NCBI RefSeq assembly: GCF_000281045.1
Contig: NW_008246081.1
Span: forward strand, 149,537-213,536
From: Saprolegnia diclina VS20
Taxonomy: Eukaryota > Oomycota > Saprolegniomycetes > Saprolegniales > Saprolegniaceae
Direction of reading: 5' to 3'
DNA: 64,000 nucleotides
The notes beneath the pieces were generated by a model. It saw only the letters and a list, made by a program, of their open reading frames with translations, was not told the DNA's origin and searched no databases. The translations under genes and the position numbers were made by a program. Of the stretch, positions 10,201 through 23,029 are shown piece by piece. Positions within the stretch are counted from its first letter, which is position 1. Each line of letters opens with the position of its first letter.

Positions 10201-13200
10201 TATGCATTTGGGAATGGTCCAAACACCCCGTCCGGAATCCCCGTGCTCGACACGTAGAGGAACGACGCCGTCGTGCTGACAGCGACGTTGGATGGGTTGC
10301 GCCAGAGCCCCGAGACGTCGGCAGGAATCACCTGCAGCTGCTTGAGGTTGATGCTCGAGGCTGCGAATCCCTCAACACCGGCAATGGCTGCCAGCTTGTA
10401 CGTATCGGCCGCGTTGGCTGACACCGGTGTACCTTTGTAGCACGGTAGAAACGTCCTTGACAGTACGAGAAGCGTCGTGTTGAGGTAGTAGCGGTAGAGA
10501 CCGTCGCGGTCGACGTAGCCACTGCACTCGTCGAGATACGAGGCGAATCTCACTGGCATCGCATAGATCGGGAACCCGTCCAACGCAAATCCCAAGAGAC
10601 CATTCGTCAAACCGAGACACGTGGGCGCTGCGACGTACGAGTACCGTCCCATGGCGTCGACGGCACCGCCGCACGCGTCGGCGACGACAGTGTCACCCAG
10701 CGCCGTGTTGTTGATTGGTACGCCGTTGACCAAGATACCGACGATACCGACTGGGCGACGGCGGGCAAACCCGACCGACGGAAAGCGGGGCAGTTCGAAG
10801 AGGTAGTTTGTCGGCTGCACCGTCGGTGGCACGGCGTGGTTGGGCACCCCATTGCTCAAAAGAAGAAACTCCGAGCCCTCGTCCGTGTAGGTGCAAAGAC
10901 TCTGTGGCGGAGCCGACGCAATCGGGCCGACACCGGGCGACGCATACGTAACGTTGTTGCCAACGCCGACGTAGCGCACGAGGGGCCACGGGTTCACCGC
11001 AGGAAGGACCGTTGATGCGTCGACAACGGGTGTCGTCGCCTGCGCCTTGATGGCTCTACAACGCAAGCATTTAGTAAACTATAAATCATCCTAAAAGCGC
11101 GTACCCGCCGTTGAGCTCGAGAGCTGAACCGGACGGCAGACAGCCGAGGCCCGTCGCCGCGGTGTCGTACCCTTCCAGTTCTTGAACGAGGAGACTCTGG
11201 CTACAGAGCCTCATGTAGTCGAGTCGATAGACAGCGTCTCCGACGGCGACCGTGTACACAAACTGCAGCGTCGTCGACGTCGATGCGCTCGGGCTGTAGA
11301 GGGCCAATCGCGCACCGGGCGTTGTGAGCGCCAAGGTCAACGTCGGGGTACCCATCACGACGACTGGGAACGAGTACGTGATCGCGATCGAAATGACTTG
11401 ACCGGGTCCGTATGTGCCATCGGGTGTCGTTGTTGAGACCTTTGTGATCGTCGGTGGCGACGTGTCAATTCGAATCGGCGTCAGCACGCTCAAGCTACTG
11501 GCGGTACCGGGTAATGGCAGCTGAAGGGACGCCACAAGCGACGGTGGCGCCGCCGACACGACGGTGGCGCCAAACAGCGAATATTTGTTGACGACCTCAA
11601 CGGGGTACGCGTCGTCACCGGTCTGCACCGTGTACGACAGCTCCAGACTGGTCGACCCGTTGCCACTGGTATACGTGGCATATCGCTCCAGTGGCATGGC
11701 AAGCCGTAGCTGCAACTGCCCGGAGAGCACAAACACCGGTATGGAGAACGTTATTGAGAATGTGAGCACTTGACCAGCGCTGGCGATCGTAGCAGAGGGG
11801 CTCGAGACCGACACCACATACGGACACGTGTTGCACACAGTGACAACGGCATGGTCACTGAGACTGCGCCCCCGTCCGATCGGCGGTAACGCCAAGTTGG
11901 CCAAGACCGTTGGCACCGCACTCGCAAGGTAAATCGACCCTATCAGTCGGTTTGAGGCGGCATACTCGAGCACGGACGCAGCATCTGTGGGCTGCACGAT
12001 ATAGCGGAAAAACAAGTAGCGCGATCCCGAGCCGCCAAGATACGTCGCGATGGCGTTGGTCGCGCCGCGCGTCGCCAGCGTCAGCGTCGGCACAGCACCT
12101 GGCGCGACGACGACGGTCGCGGAGAAGGCAACTTGGATCTGCAGTGTGTCGCCGCTTGTGCAGACGACGCGACTCTGGTACGGCACATCCACATACGTGA
12201 CGGCGACGACGACGGGTGGCACCGACATGACAATCAGTGCCGATGTCCCCGCGAGGCTGGACGCTGCACCAGGAGCCGGGACTGCGACGTTGGCAGGTGT
12301 CGTCGGTGTCGTGGATTGACCAAGCACGATGCCGGCGAATGCGCCGGTGCCCGCGACGTCCAGTACGCCGTTGTCGCCCGCCTGCACAGTGTATTGAAAC
12401 ACGAGCGAAGTCGAACCAGAGCCAGAACGGTAGCTAGCCACGTGGCCAGTATTAAGGGTGACAACGGGAGCAGCACCAGAGATAACGACCGGTGCTGAGA
12501 ATACGACGGCAAAGGTCAGCGAGTCTCCAGCCGCGTACGTGCCGGACGGAGAGACACCGACGAGCCGTACGACGGTTGGGGGCACACCGGCAATGCCCAA
12601 TGCTGCCGTATCGCGCAAGCTTGAGCCCGAGCCACCGGCCGGTAGCGTCAACGATACGGGCAGCCCGGTCGGGTCCGTGATGCGTTGGTTTGCCGCCAGT
12701 ACGATCGCAGTGACATCGAGGGCTACGGCGACGTCGCCAGGCGCCACAATATAGGTAAACTGCAGAGAGTCCGAGTTGGAGCCGCTGACGTACGTCGCTG
12801 TCGACGGTACGTTGAGTGCAAGCGACGGCACGCCGGTCACAACGACAGGTGCTGGAAACCGCACAACGAGCGGTAGCACTTGGCCGACGCAGTATGTGCC
12901 ATTCGACGCCGTCGTAACGACGCGCAGGGGTCGGTAGCCGTCGGTGCGAATCCCGATAAAATGACCATTCTGTTCGAGGTTGGTCGGAGCGTTGACCTGC
13001 GGGAGCGGCCCCAAGGGCGGCAGAGTCAAATTGGCGGGCTGCACTGGGTGGGTCGAGACCAAGCGGATCGTAGCCAACGGCGGGGGCTGAAGAAGGTCGA
13101 GGGCCGGTGGCGGCACAAGAACGAGGGCGTCGGGTCCGACGTACGCGAGAGGGTTTGCACTGTCCCCCCACTGCACCGTGTACCGGAACGTCAACGTCGC

Positions 13201-16200
13201 TGAGCCCGAGCCTCCAGTGTACAAAGCCGTAGCCGTTCCATACGAATTTGTGTTCAAAACGAGCTGAGGATAACCAGTGACAGCAACGGGCAGCGAGAAA
13301 CGAACGCTGAGGTCGATATTTTCTCCAACGTCGTACGTTCCGTCGGGTTTGGAGGTTGTCACGGCAAGCACGCGTGGTGGTGACGACACCAGAACCAGTT
13401 GACTGTTGAGATCCAGGGACCCTGGTGTACCTGGTGCAGGACACGCGACGATCGCCGGGGTCGTTGGGATGGTAGCCAAGCGCTTGATCGAGCCGTCGTT
13501 GAGCCGCAACGCCCAGGTAAAGTCAACTCCTGTTCGCGCAATACGGTCGTCCCAGAGGCTTACCGCCCCGGCATCCTCGGTGCTCACGACATATCGAAAC
13601 AAGAGCGTTGTTGTGCCCGAACCTCCGACGTAGACCGCGTCCCCGACCACACCGTTCGGCTGGACAACGAGCCACAGACTCGGCGCGCCGGTGACGACAA
13701 CGGGCAGCGAAAAGCTGACGCGGACAACGAGCACGTCGCCGCTGTAGTACGTACCACTGGCATTGGCCGCCACAATGTTCGTAACAATTGGCGCCGTGTT
13801 GCGGATCGTGATCGGCACCCGCCGAATCGAGTGGCCACCGCCGGGGAGTGGCAGCGTCAGCGAAGCCGCGGTTGTCGGCGTCGAGGCGGCACGCCAGATC
13901 GCGCCGCGACAAGTCGCATTCAGTTGCAACGACGACACGAGCGGGTAATCAAAATGCGAGAAGGCGTCGAACGCGCCCGTGGTATACGCAAAAATGAGCG
14001 TATCCGTGGTATTGCCACCGACGTACCGCGCAAAGTGCACGGTGGTCCCGTCTATCGACGGTTCCGATGACTCAAAGAGCAGCACCGCCGCGGAACCGGT
14101 GGCACAAGGCGAAATCGACACGGGCGCGGAGAACTGCACAGATACATAAAGAACATGGCCGACACCGTACGAGCCGGCCGTCGCGTTGGTGGAAACATCC
14201 AGGACGGTCGGCGGTGTCGTGTCGATCGTTAGCTGTGTCGAGTAGCTGAGACTGCGCGTATCGGTGGCGGCTGGAAACAGAACGAGATTGGCGGAGCCAA
14301 ACGCGGTGGCCTCCAAGATGGCAGCACGGTTGGTGTTGAGCGAGACGACGTTGAGCAGTGGGATGAGCGGCGCTGACGCCGGCACCGTCAACCGAAAATT
14401 GAGGACCGAAGCGCACGACCCACTGCGATCGGTGCCCAGCGCCACAAGCCCCGACGTCAGTGCGAGCGAAGGAAAGTTCAATGGTACTTCCGTCCACTGC
14501 AACGGCAGCGTCGCGGGCGCCGTTTGGAGTCGCGCCTTGGCTGCCACGCCGTCGTACTCGGTCCAGAAAAGCCCGAGGCCAGTTGGCAAGCACGCAAGCT
14601 TGAGGCCGAGAACGTCGTTACTGGTGTTGTGGTTCAGGCTGGACGTTCTCATCATGAGAAACCCTGACGCATGGACAGCACCAGCGACGACTTGCGTCGC
14701 CACGCCCGCGATCGGCCGTCGCCACGCTGCAAAGGTATTACCCTGGCACAATGCGAGGGAAATGTCGACGCCGGGCGACCCTTGCAGTCGATCCTCTTCC
14801 TTCCAATACTGCGGGTACACGGTCGCGACGTGAAGCTGCGGCAGTTGCGCGTTCGAGACACCAGTCGTCGACCAGTGTAACTTGAAGACGCTACCGTTGG
14901 TTGTTGAAAGCTCGGAGAACGTCAAACCCGAGGCCGTTGCGTTGCGCTTGACGCCGACTTGAGGAATCGGCACCCACGTCATCGTGCTCAGTGCGAGCAT
15001 GGCCACGTGAATTGAGCTCGCTTTGGTCGTCGCTTGCGTCTCGACCCACGCGAGGTACAGCTGCGAGTGGAATTCGTACAGTGTCAACTCTGTCGCTGGG
15101 TCGGTGTTGAGACCGTAGCCGCCAACTTTAGTGTCGTAGAAGGTCCAGTCCCCCGAGGCAGTGCCGGAAGCAACGCGAACGACGCTGACTGCCGGCGTCG
15201 CAACCGGCCGCTCGATCCAAGCGACAAAGAGCACACCGAGGTACTCGATGAGCGTGGGCGTCGTCGCTACTGCCATTTGGTTGGCATTTGTGCCCATGAA
15301 CGGAAGCAGCGTCCACGCCGGTGTCCCCAGTTGACCGTTGAAATAGGCAACGTTGATGATACCATCTTCGGCCCACGCTACGTACACGACACTGTTCCAT
15401 ACGCCGAGCTTAGGGTGCGCCGCATCGCCCCGAGGATCTCGGTTGACGCCGCTTGCCGGAAGCGTAATGTCGCGGTACTGAGTACCGTCGAAGGTGGAGA
15501 CATAGACCATGCTTTGCGTTGGCGACGACCGCTCGCTCCACGCCAGGTACGTGAGAGCATCAAGAACAACCATGTCGGGTCCATCGGCGGGCAAGCGCGG
15601 ATGGATGTTGACGCCCGAGAAGGTACAAATGGGCTTGCCGAACCCTACTTGCACATCGACGACTTCTCCGGCACCGATACTGCCACTCGAGTGATTCGAC
15701 GTGATCGAGGTGACGGCGGCGGGAAGCGTCGACTGGATCTGAATGACGTTGGCCCCCGAGAGGCCGAGTAGCGGCAGCGATGGTGTCACCACCTGCGAAC
15801 GCGACGTCGAGAGCGTCACGATGCGTCCCGTGAGTGCAGAGGATGCAAACTCGAGACTTGGCGTCGCGTCGCCCAGCTGCACTGTGTACACAAAGGAGAA
15901 GGTGGTTGGACTGAGTTGGGCATTGACGAGCGCCGTCCCACCCGAATTCAAGGCGATGGTCACCGTCGATTCAAAGACAACTGGTAACGAAAACTGGAGC
16001 TCGAACACGACCTGGCCAGGTTTCGCGGTCGCAGGACTGGGTACGGGCGGGAACGCCACGCCGTAGACGCCCCCGACCGTCCGCATTGTTACTTGAGCAA
16101 TCGTCGGCGGTGCGCCCGCAATGCGAATGCCGGCTACTTGCACAGTCGGTAACGTTAGCAGTGCATTGATCGACGGCTGCAAGCTCTGGCGCTGTATCGA

Positions 16201-19200
16201 CCCGCCGTTGAGGCTAATGGCCGCGCCAGCCTTGTCGAGAAGGTTGATCGCGTCCGAGACACCTACTGTGAAGCGGAACACGAGACTAGCGTCGAGCCCC
16301 CGACGGACCAACGCCTTGTCGTTGACGCCTGCGGTCAGTGGCGCACATTGCGGTACTTGGACGGGAATTAGGGCCAGTGGTGCGGCGTACGGCACCGACG
16401 AAGCAAATATGACGGTGATGCGGGTGCCGACGCCAAACGGTGCGGCGACGACCGAGGTCAGTCCGATGGCTGCAATCGCTGGAAGCGCAAGCAGTTGCGT
16501 CTGCAGCATCGCCACGTCGTTGTAGTTGATGCAACTTGTTTGTGACGAGCCGTACGTCACCGCGTACTGGCCTGATGTGATGACGGCGGTCGTTCCAATG
16601 TCAATGAGCTGCCGTGCACCTGCAAGCGAAAAGACGGCCTCGCCGCCGCTCGTCAACGCAATCGACGGTGCACCCGTCACGGCGACGGGCAGTGACAACT
16701 GCACTGTAAAGTCAATGACTTCGCCCGCGCCGTAGGCCCCCGCCGGCTTGGTTGACGTGACACTCACGACACTCGGAATCGACGCATCGATCGAGATGGA
16801 GCTTTGACCAGCAAGACTACTCGAGGCACTGGCACCCATAGGCAGCGTCAACGTCGCCGGCGCCAACGCCGACGTCGTGGCGTCGTAGTACAGGACGTAC
16901 CCTCGGAGAGAATACGCCGAAAACACGTCCAGTTGCGCCGTCGTCTCGCCCGGTAGCACTGTGTATTGAAAGAGAAGGGTCGTTGTAAGGTTGCCGGAAC
17001 GATACAACGCGACGCCGTTCGAGTTCAATTCGACTGCGGGCCGCCCAAGCACGAGCATGGCGTGCGAGAACACCACATTTATCCAGATGCGGTCGCCAGT
17101 GCTGTAAGCGCCGTTGGCTGACATGGGCGTGACGCTGACAACGGCTGGCAGCGCTACTGCGTGGAGCTGCAGCGGCGGCAGCGACAGTGTCGGTGGCAGC
17201 ACGGTGCTCGCAGACACCGCCGGTGAGGACCCGGCGCGAGAAAGGCCACCAGAGAGTGTTTGAGGCGTGACCCGCGCGATGTTGTCTCCTGGCTGCACAA
17301 CATATCGAAAAGTTGCGATCGGTGTGGCGGCCACGGCAACGACGTAATCGGCATTGGCGACGACGGAGCTCGATGCACAAGGGCCGCCAGTGCACGCAAA
17401 TGCCGCGCAGCCAGTCGTCGCAACGTCAATCGAGCGCTGCGCCAGAGTCCCGTCGCTGAATGTGATCGTGTAACGATGACGCAGTGCAAGGTTTTGCCGG
17501 GTTACTTGCACGCCAAAGATTCCACCCAAGAGAGTTGTCAACGTCGCTTGAAGCGTCGCTGCCGACACGTCGTGGTCCAAGCAAGCACTTACTGAGCCAA
17601 CGGAAGCGTGTCCAACCGTGAAGCCCCCAGACGTCAACGCGCCCGATGCCGCCACATCGATCGTCTGCACCGCCCCCGAGAGACCGTCGCAGACGCCGTT
17701 CGCCGGTGTCAGCGCGAGTGGGGAACCCGTAGCAAAGATAATGGTGTGGCGCCACCCGTTCTGTACGCGATCCGTCTCAACTGATGCGACGCCAAGTGTG
17801 GCAATCGCAGGCAGCAACAGAAGCTGCGCGCGCAATGAGGTTGGGGCCCCGTCGGCGACGAATGGGTCGATGCACCCAGTGGTCGCCGTCCCGTATTGCA
17901 GCTGGTAGCTGCCGCCGGCCACCACGCTCGTGCCTGTGACCCCAACGTCGATGTACTGGGTGGCTGATGCCGGCGTGTAGACGGCAGTTGCTGTGGTTCC
18001 CGCGCCCGTCGCGATTGTTAGCGTCGGAGGCGCGCCCAACGATTGCACTGGCGCAGAAAACACGACTTGGAAGTCGAGAAACCCGGGCTGCAACGGCGTC
18101 GCCGAGCGCGCCGCATTGACGACGACCGCACCACACGCGAGACCCGATAGACCCGAGGCGCAGGTGAGTGGAGCGCAACCGGTGCCGATTGTCAGCGGTT
18201 GCACGCCGAGCGCTGGTGACGTAAACGTCACGGCAAACAAATCACCGGCGAGGTAGGCACCAGAAACCTTGGAAACGGCGACAGCGAGCGCGATGGACGC
18301 AATACCATTGAGCGCGGCTTGGACGTCGGACGCTGCAGCATTCCAGGCGAGGCACGCGGTCGGATACCCGTTGTACTGCAGCTGGAACTGACCGCCGACG
18401 ATGGGCGAGCTACTCACTGCGAGCACGTCGACGGTTTGAATCGTGTCGCTGACGCCGTAGAGCCCTGCCGGGGCGTTGACCGAGCGGATGTCCATGATCG
18501 TGGGCACTGAGGTGTCGATAGCCAAGTGGCTAAGGTCGCTGAGACTCGCCCCCGAGTGCATCTCGGGCAAGTGCAGGGCCACTGGGATGTTGAACGCCGA
18601 GCCCACGCGCTGAATGCACGCGTACGTCACCGAGTTCCACGACATATGCAACGCGTCCCAGACTGCGGCGCGGGCTTGGAAGCTGGCACTGGGCAGCGCC
18701 TCGGACCACACCAAGTACACGTATGCGCTTGTACTCACCAACGATGCGCCGACGGCGTTCCCGGCGCTATTGTCGTTGGCCGCGGCTGTCACTAGCGTCC
18801 ACTGCGGCAGTGCAACGTTCATGTTGAAGAGCGATATTCGCAGCGTTGACGGAGTTGTCGCCTCTTGCCACGACGCGAACAGCTTGCCGACGTTCGAACA
18901 CGCAAGCTTTGGGAGCGTGCCGGCGGTGGTCGTGGCGCTCGTCAAGCCCCCCGAAGGCGATACCGCCGACCACGCCGTCCCTTGCCCAAACACTTTGACG
19001 TGGATCTGCGCCACGCTGGGTCCGGGCGTTGGTGTTTCTTGCCAAATCGTATAGAGACTTCCGGCACATACGGCCAGCGACGGACGCGCTGCGAGTCCCG
19101 TCGATGCAGCGTTCAGCCCTCCGCTGTCCATAGTGGTCCACACCGGAGCACCGTCGATGCCGTTGTACGTGGCAACGCGCACGGTGGACGTCGTGGGCGT

Positions 19201-22200
19201 GCTCTGCTGCCACGCAAGCACAGGCTGCCCGCCGTACACCTGCCACGTCGGAAACGTGTGGCCGCTGGCGGCGGCAAGTGGCAACGTCCCGTCGATGCGC
19301 GTCCACGACGGCGTGAGAACGTTGCCGTTCCACACCGAGAGGCGGAGTGTCCAGAGACCCGATGCCTGAAGCTCAGCCCATGCCACGTACAGCTTACCGT
19401 TGAAAGCGACGGTCGCGGCGCCCTTGGCGTCGAACGCGGCGTTCACGTTGAGCCCCGTCAGAGTCAGGAGCGTCCACGATGGCGCTGTCACAACGCCGTT
19501 GAAGGCGGCCGCGTAAAGCTGGAAGGCATTCCCGTTCGTCTCGTGCCACGCACAAACAAGCTGCGCGCCGAGGGTAGCGCACGCCAGTCCGTCGGCAGCT
19601 TTGGTGGCGTCAACATTAAGCCCCGCGCCGGTCTCGAGACGCGTCCAAAGCGGCAGTGCTGGGTTCGAACTCGACAGCTTGACCCGAAGCACGGGGCCTT
19701 CGGTCCAGCCGACAACGATGGCGTCGCCGAATGCCGTTGCGACAACGTTGACAGCATCGGTCGCAGGGTTCAAATTGAGTCCAAAGTCGTTCCAGCAGCG
19801 CAGTGCATTCGAGTCGCTAAGGGTGATGCGGGACGCTGCGTCACCGGCCTGGACGGTGTAGGTGAAGTAGACGTTGTTGGCGTCGACGCTCGCAAAGAGA
19901 GCTGGCTGGTCGCCATTGGGGTTGCCCGTGGCAAGCCATAGACGCGGCGCCCCGGGAACGACGACAGGGTCGGTGAATTCGACAACCGCGGTGACGACGG
20001 CTCCAAGAGGGTACAGACCGTCGATGGAGACACCACGAACGGCCAAGACATCGACTTGCTCACTTAGCACGGGCAGGTGACGGTCGAGTGCCAACGTCGG
20101 CTGCACGACCAAGCATGCAGCACGCGCCGTCGCGGTCGACTGGATCGTCGTCCCCGCCGTCAGCGTTACCACATAGATCGTTGCAACATCGACACGCGTC
20201 GTGGCATCCCCAAGGCCGACGATGTAGCGGAAGAGAAGCGTGGTCGAGCCCGACCCCGAGACGAACACGGCTGTTCCAACGTTCAGCGCAACGACCGGCG
20301 CCCCTGCCACATCCACGGCCTCGGTAAATGCCACGAGCACATCCAGGTTGTCACCGACACGAAACAACGTCGCGGTCGCCGACGCCAACACGACGCTCGT
20401 GATGGAGGGTGCGAGCGGGTCGACTCGAATCTGGCCAACGAGCAGGGACGGCAGCGTCAACACGGCGCGCAACCGAGGATTCGCCGAGAGCCGACACACC
20501 GAGACGAGCGCGTTGGGCATGCGAATGGCATCGGCGCCGAGAACGCCAAACGCAGGAGCGGCGTCCGTCGGCATCGTCGTCAGTGCAAACGTCAGCGTCG
20601 GTGTCCCACTGCCACTCACGTACGTAGCAAATCGGTCGATGCCCGTGTTTACGAGCACGCGGGGCGTCCCAAGCCCGACGACGGCCACAGGATACGAAAA
20701 CGTGATCAGCAATGCGATGGTTTGCCCTGGGCCGTACACGCCGTCGCGGTTCGTCGTCGTCACGGCAACGACGACGGGGGCGGTGGCGTCGACGATGAGA
20801 GCCGCATTCGCATCGAGACTGTTGATGCTGCCGAGCGCCGGTAGATCCGGCGTCACGTTCGTCGTCGGTGTCGTTGAGAGCCGCCGGATGCTGGCACCCA
20901 GCGGAAAGACCAAATCGGAAACCGTGGCCAAGTCCGCGGACGCGTCGCCGATTTGCACCACGTACTGAAACTGCAGAGTCTGCGACGTCGACCCACCGAC
21001 GTACGTTGCCAGCTGATACCCCGGAGCTAAAATTCTCAGCAACGGCGACGCACCGTTCGTTCGGGTCGCCACCGGGGGCCCCGTGTACGCTTCGGCCATC
21101 GTCACATATGGAGCCAAAACGCTCAGTACCGTGAAGAGCTGACCGCCGATCGAGACGCGACAGCCCGTCGAGAGCGACGAGAGGTCGAGTTCGCTGGGAA
21201 GCGTAAACACATGGGCATCGCCGTTCGTGGGTACGGTCTCGACTACAAACCCGGGAAAGAGGTCGGTGAACCCTGTATTCAATTGAAACACTGGCGTGCC
21301 GACGACCGACACAGGACGCGAGAACGTCACGGCCAGCTGCACGACGTCGCCCGCCGTGTACGCACCGGCAGGCGACAGTGCGAAGACGGACGTCACGTAC
21401 GGCGATGTCGTGTCGATAACTAGGTTTTTGGTCACAAAGAGACTGCCTGGGCGTCCGTTGATCGGCAGCGTGACGTTCGCGTCGGTCGTCGGCGACGTCG
21501 AGAGTCGGCGAATGCTGTCGCCGGCGTGGAGCACAAGTGACGTCGGCGACACGTACGTGAGATCGAGCGACGTGTGGCCAGGGCCGACCACATACTGCGC
21601 GACGAGGACCGTGCCGCCGTCCACCCGCACGATCGGACACGGGGCCGTGTTGACCCCTGTGGCAAGCACCAAGAACGGTGCACCGGTGTACGCGATCGGC
21701 ACCGACATCACGATCCCAATTTCGATGAGCTGCCCGACGCCGTAGATACCATTAGGCGTCGACGAGCTCACACTGAGGACGACGGGCGTGCTCGTATTCA
21801 CGACGATCGCAGCGTTGACGCCGAGGCTGGACGTGCCGCCTGTGGCCCACGCGGGTGGCCGCCCCGGCACCGGGAGCTTCGTGTTGGCGCCAATCGTCGT
21901 ACCGTGGTTGCACATCGAATCGCCCGAGTGCAAGAGTAGCGCGTCGGTGCCCGCGTACTCGAGGTCGTCGGTAGCATCCCCGGGTTGTACGACGTAGCGA
22001 AACCGGACAACGGTCGCGCCCGCACCGAGAAACGTCGCGGTCCGGTCGACGACGCAGACGCCGGCTTGGACTTCAGTCGCCACCGGCGATAAAAGCACGG
22101 GGAATGTGTGGTGCACAAGCGTCTTGTTGCTGCCACCCGTGTTGCGTGCGTCTGTCGTGAGCAGTGGCAGGTCGCCATCGACGCCAGCAAAGTTCACGCG

Positions 22201-22876
22201 GTCAAATGTCACAACGACGTTCGTGCCACGGAACGAGCACGCCGAGACGCCAGCGTCGAAGACCACGGTGACCTCTGCGATGCACGTGAGCCGTCGCAAG
22301 TACTCGCGCAGCACAGACGGCGTCGCATTGTACGGCACGTTGGTCACCGCCTGTCCGTTGAACGCAATGGCAAAGGCGCCTAGAGTGCAGCATGCGCGAG
22401 AGGACACGAGAGGCACGGAGCAGTTGTACCTGACGTCGCCCGGCAAAAGAAGGTTTGGATCTCGGGGACTCGACACGCCGGCGAATGGCACCCAGTGCGC
22501 AGGATGAGCCCGGGCGACCCGACAACATCGATGGCGCTGTTGAATTGCACGCTGATGTCGATGACCTCGCCGACGCCTACGGCGCCGTCGGCGTGCGACG
22601 TTGTCACGGACACGACTTTGGCCGGCGCGTTGCTATTGACAGCCATAATGATGGGCGGGACTGTGATTGGCAGCTGCAGCTCGCGCCCGGCGGGGATCGC
22701 GAGGTCGGCTTCGAGCCGGATGTTCTGTCGCAGCATTCGTCAGTGGCCCATGCGCCGCCAGCGTAGCGTACCTGGACGGCGCCGACATTGCCAATCGAGT
22801 TGACGTACGCAGCGCGGGGCACGGCGGCGTCGCCTCGGGCGGCGAGTGGCAGGAGCAGCCACGCGAGGATCCGCAT
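7236..22876 (-). CDS. Giant secreted multidomain repeat protein (Ig-like repeats, beta-propellers, YHYH, discoidin-like and P-domains)
   Basis: Eight exons: 22772-22876, 22492-22724, 11105-22429 (one 11,325-nt exon), 9623-11055, 9248-9575, 8815-9198, 7940-8770, 7236-7887. Introns are 44-62 nt and all phases fit, giving 5,096 aa. It begins with a signal peptide (MRILAWLLLPLAARG). About 20 Ig-like repeats share the pattern GTYGxGxxIxIxVxFSxPVxVxGxPxLxL...SGSxTLxFxYxVxxGD. Propeller-like clusters lie at about 990-1380 and 2375-2775, each with seven AW(A/S/I)E-type strand motifs. About six copies of another unit (GxFxLxYxG...VQAALNxLxxI) occur. Two YHYH domains lie at about 3985-4095 and 4205-4325. 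Then come a discoidin/F5-8C-like region (TQSSTFGPSGRARHAIDG; YIRVQRTDDLVLSLAEVEVY, about 4540-4850), a P/homoB-like domain (GAWTLRLTD...SDWQLII) and an EF-hand-like loop (DTDGNNYLDTTE). No membrane anchor is seen. An extracellular adhesive or matrix role is inference. Confidence 0.85.
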
Positions 22877-23029
22877 GCTACCCGTTTTGGTTTTGGATCT
22901 CTCTGAAATTCAGCGCGTCTCGATGGGGATTGGTCGCCGACCGGATATTTGGCCAATCAGATCGCTTCCTAACGGGCCCAGAGGCGCTGTGTATAAATTA
23001 CAAAGCACCTCTTTGTACGCCGACCGCGC
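22877..23029. promoter_or_regulatory. Bidirectional promoter between the giant gene and the PIKfyve-like gene
   Basis: 153 bp separate the two divergent ATGs. It contains a CCAAT-type box GGCCAATCA (22951-22959), a second ATTGG near 22929, and a TATA-like GTATAAATTA (22991-23000) about 35 bp before the plus-strand ATG. The arrangement favours shared control; transcription start sites are not known. Confidence 0.6.

Noticed and set aside
11086..22491. Treating the 3,801-codon frame as a complete gene starting at the ATG at 22491
   Set aside because: The frame continues upstream through two short exons to a signal peptide at 22876, and downstream through five exons; phases fit at every border.
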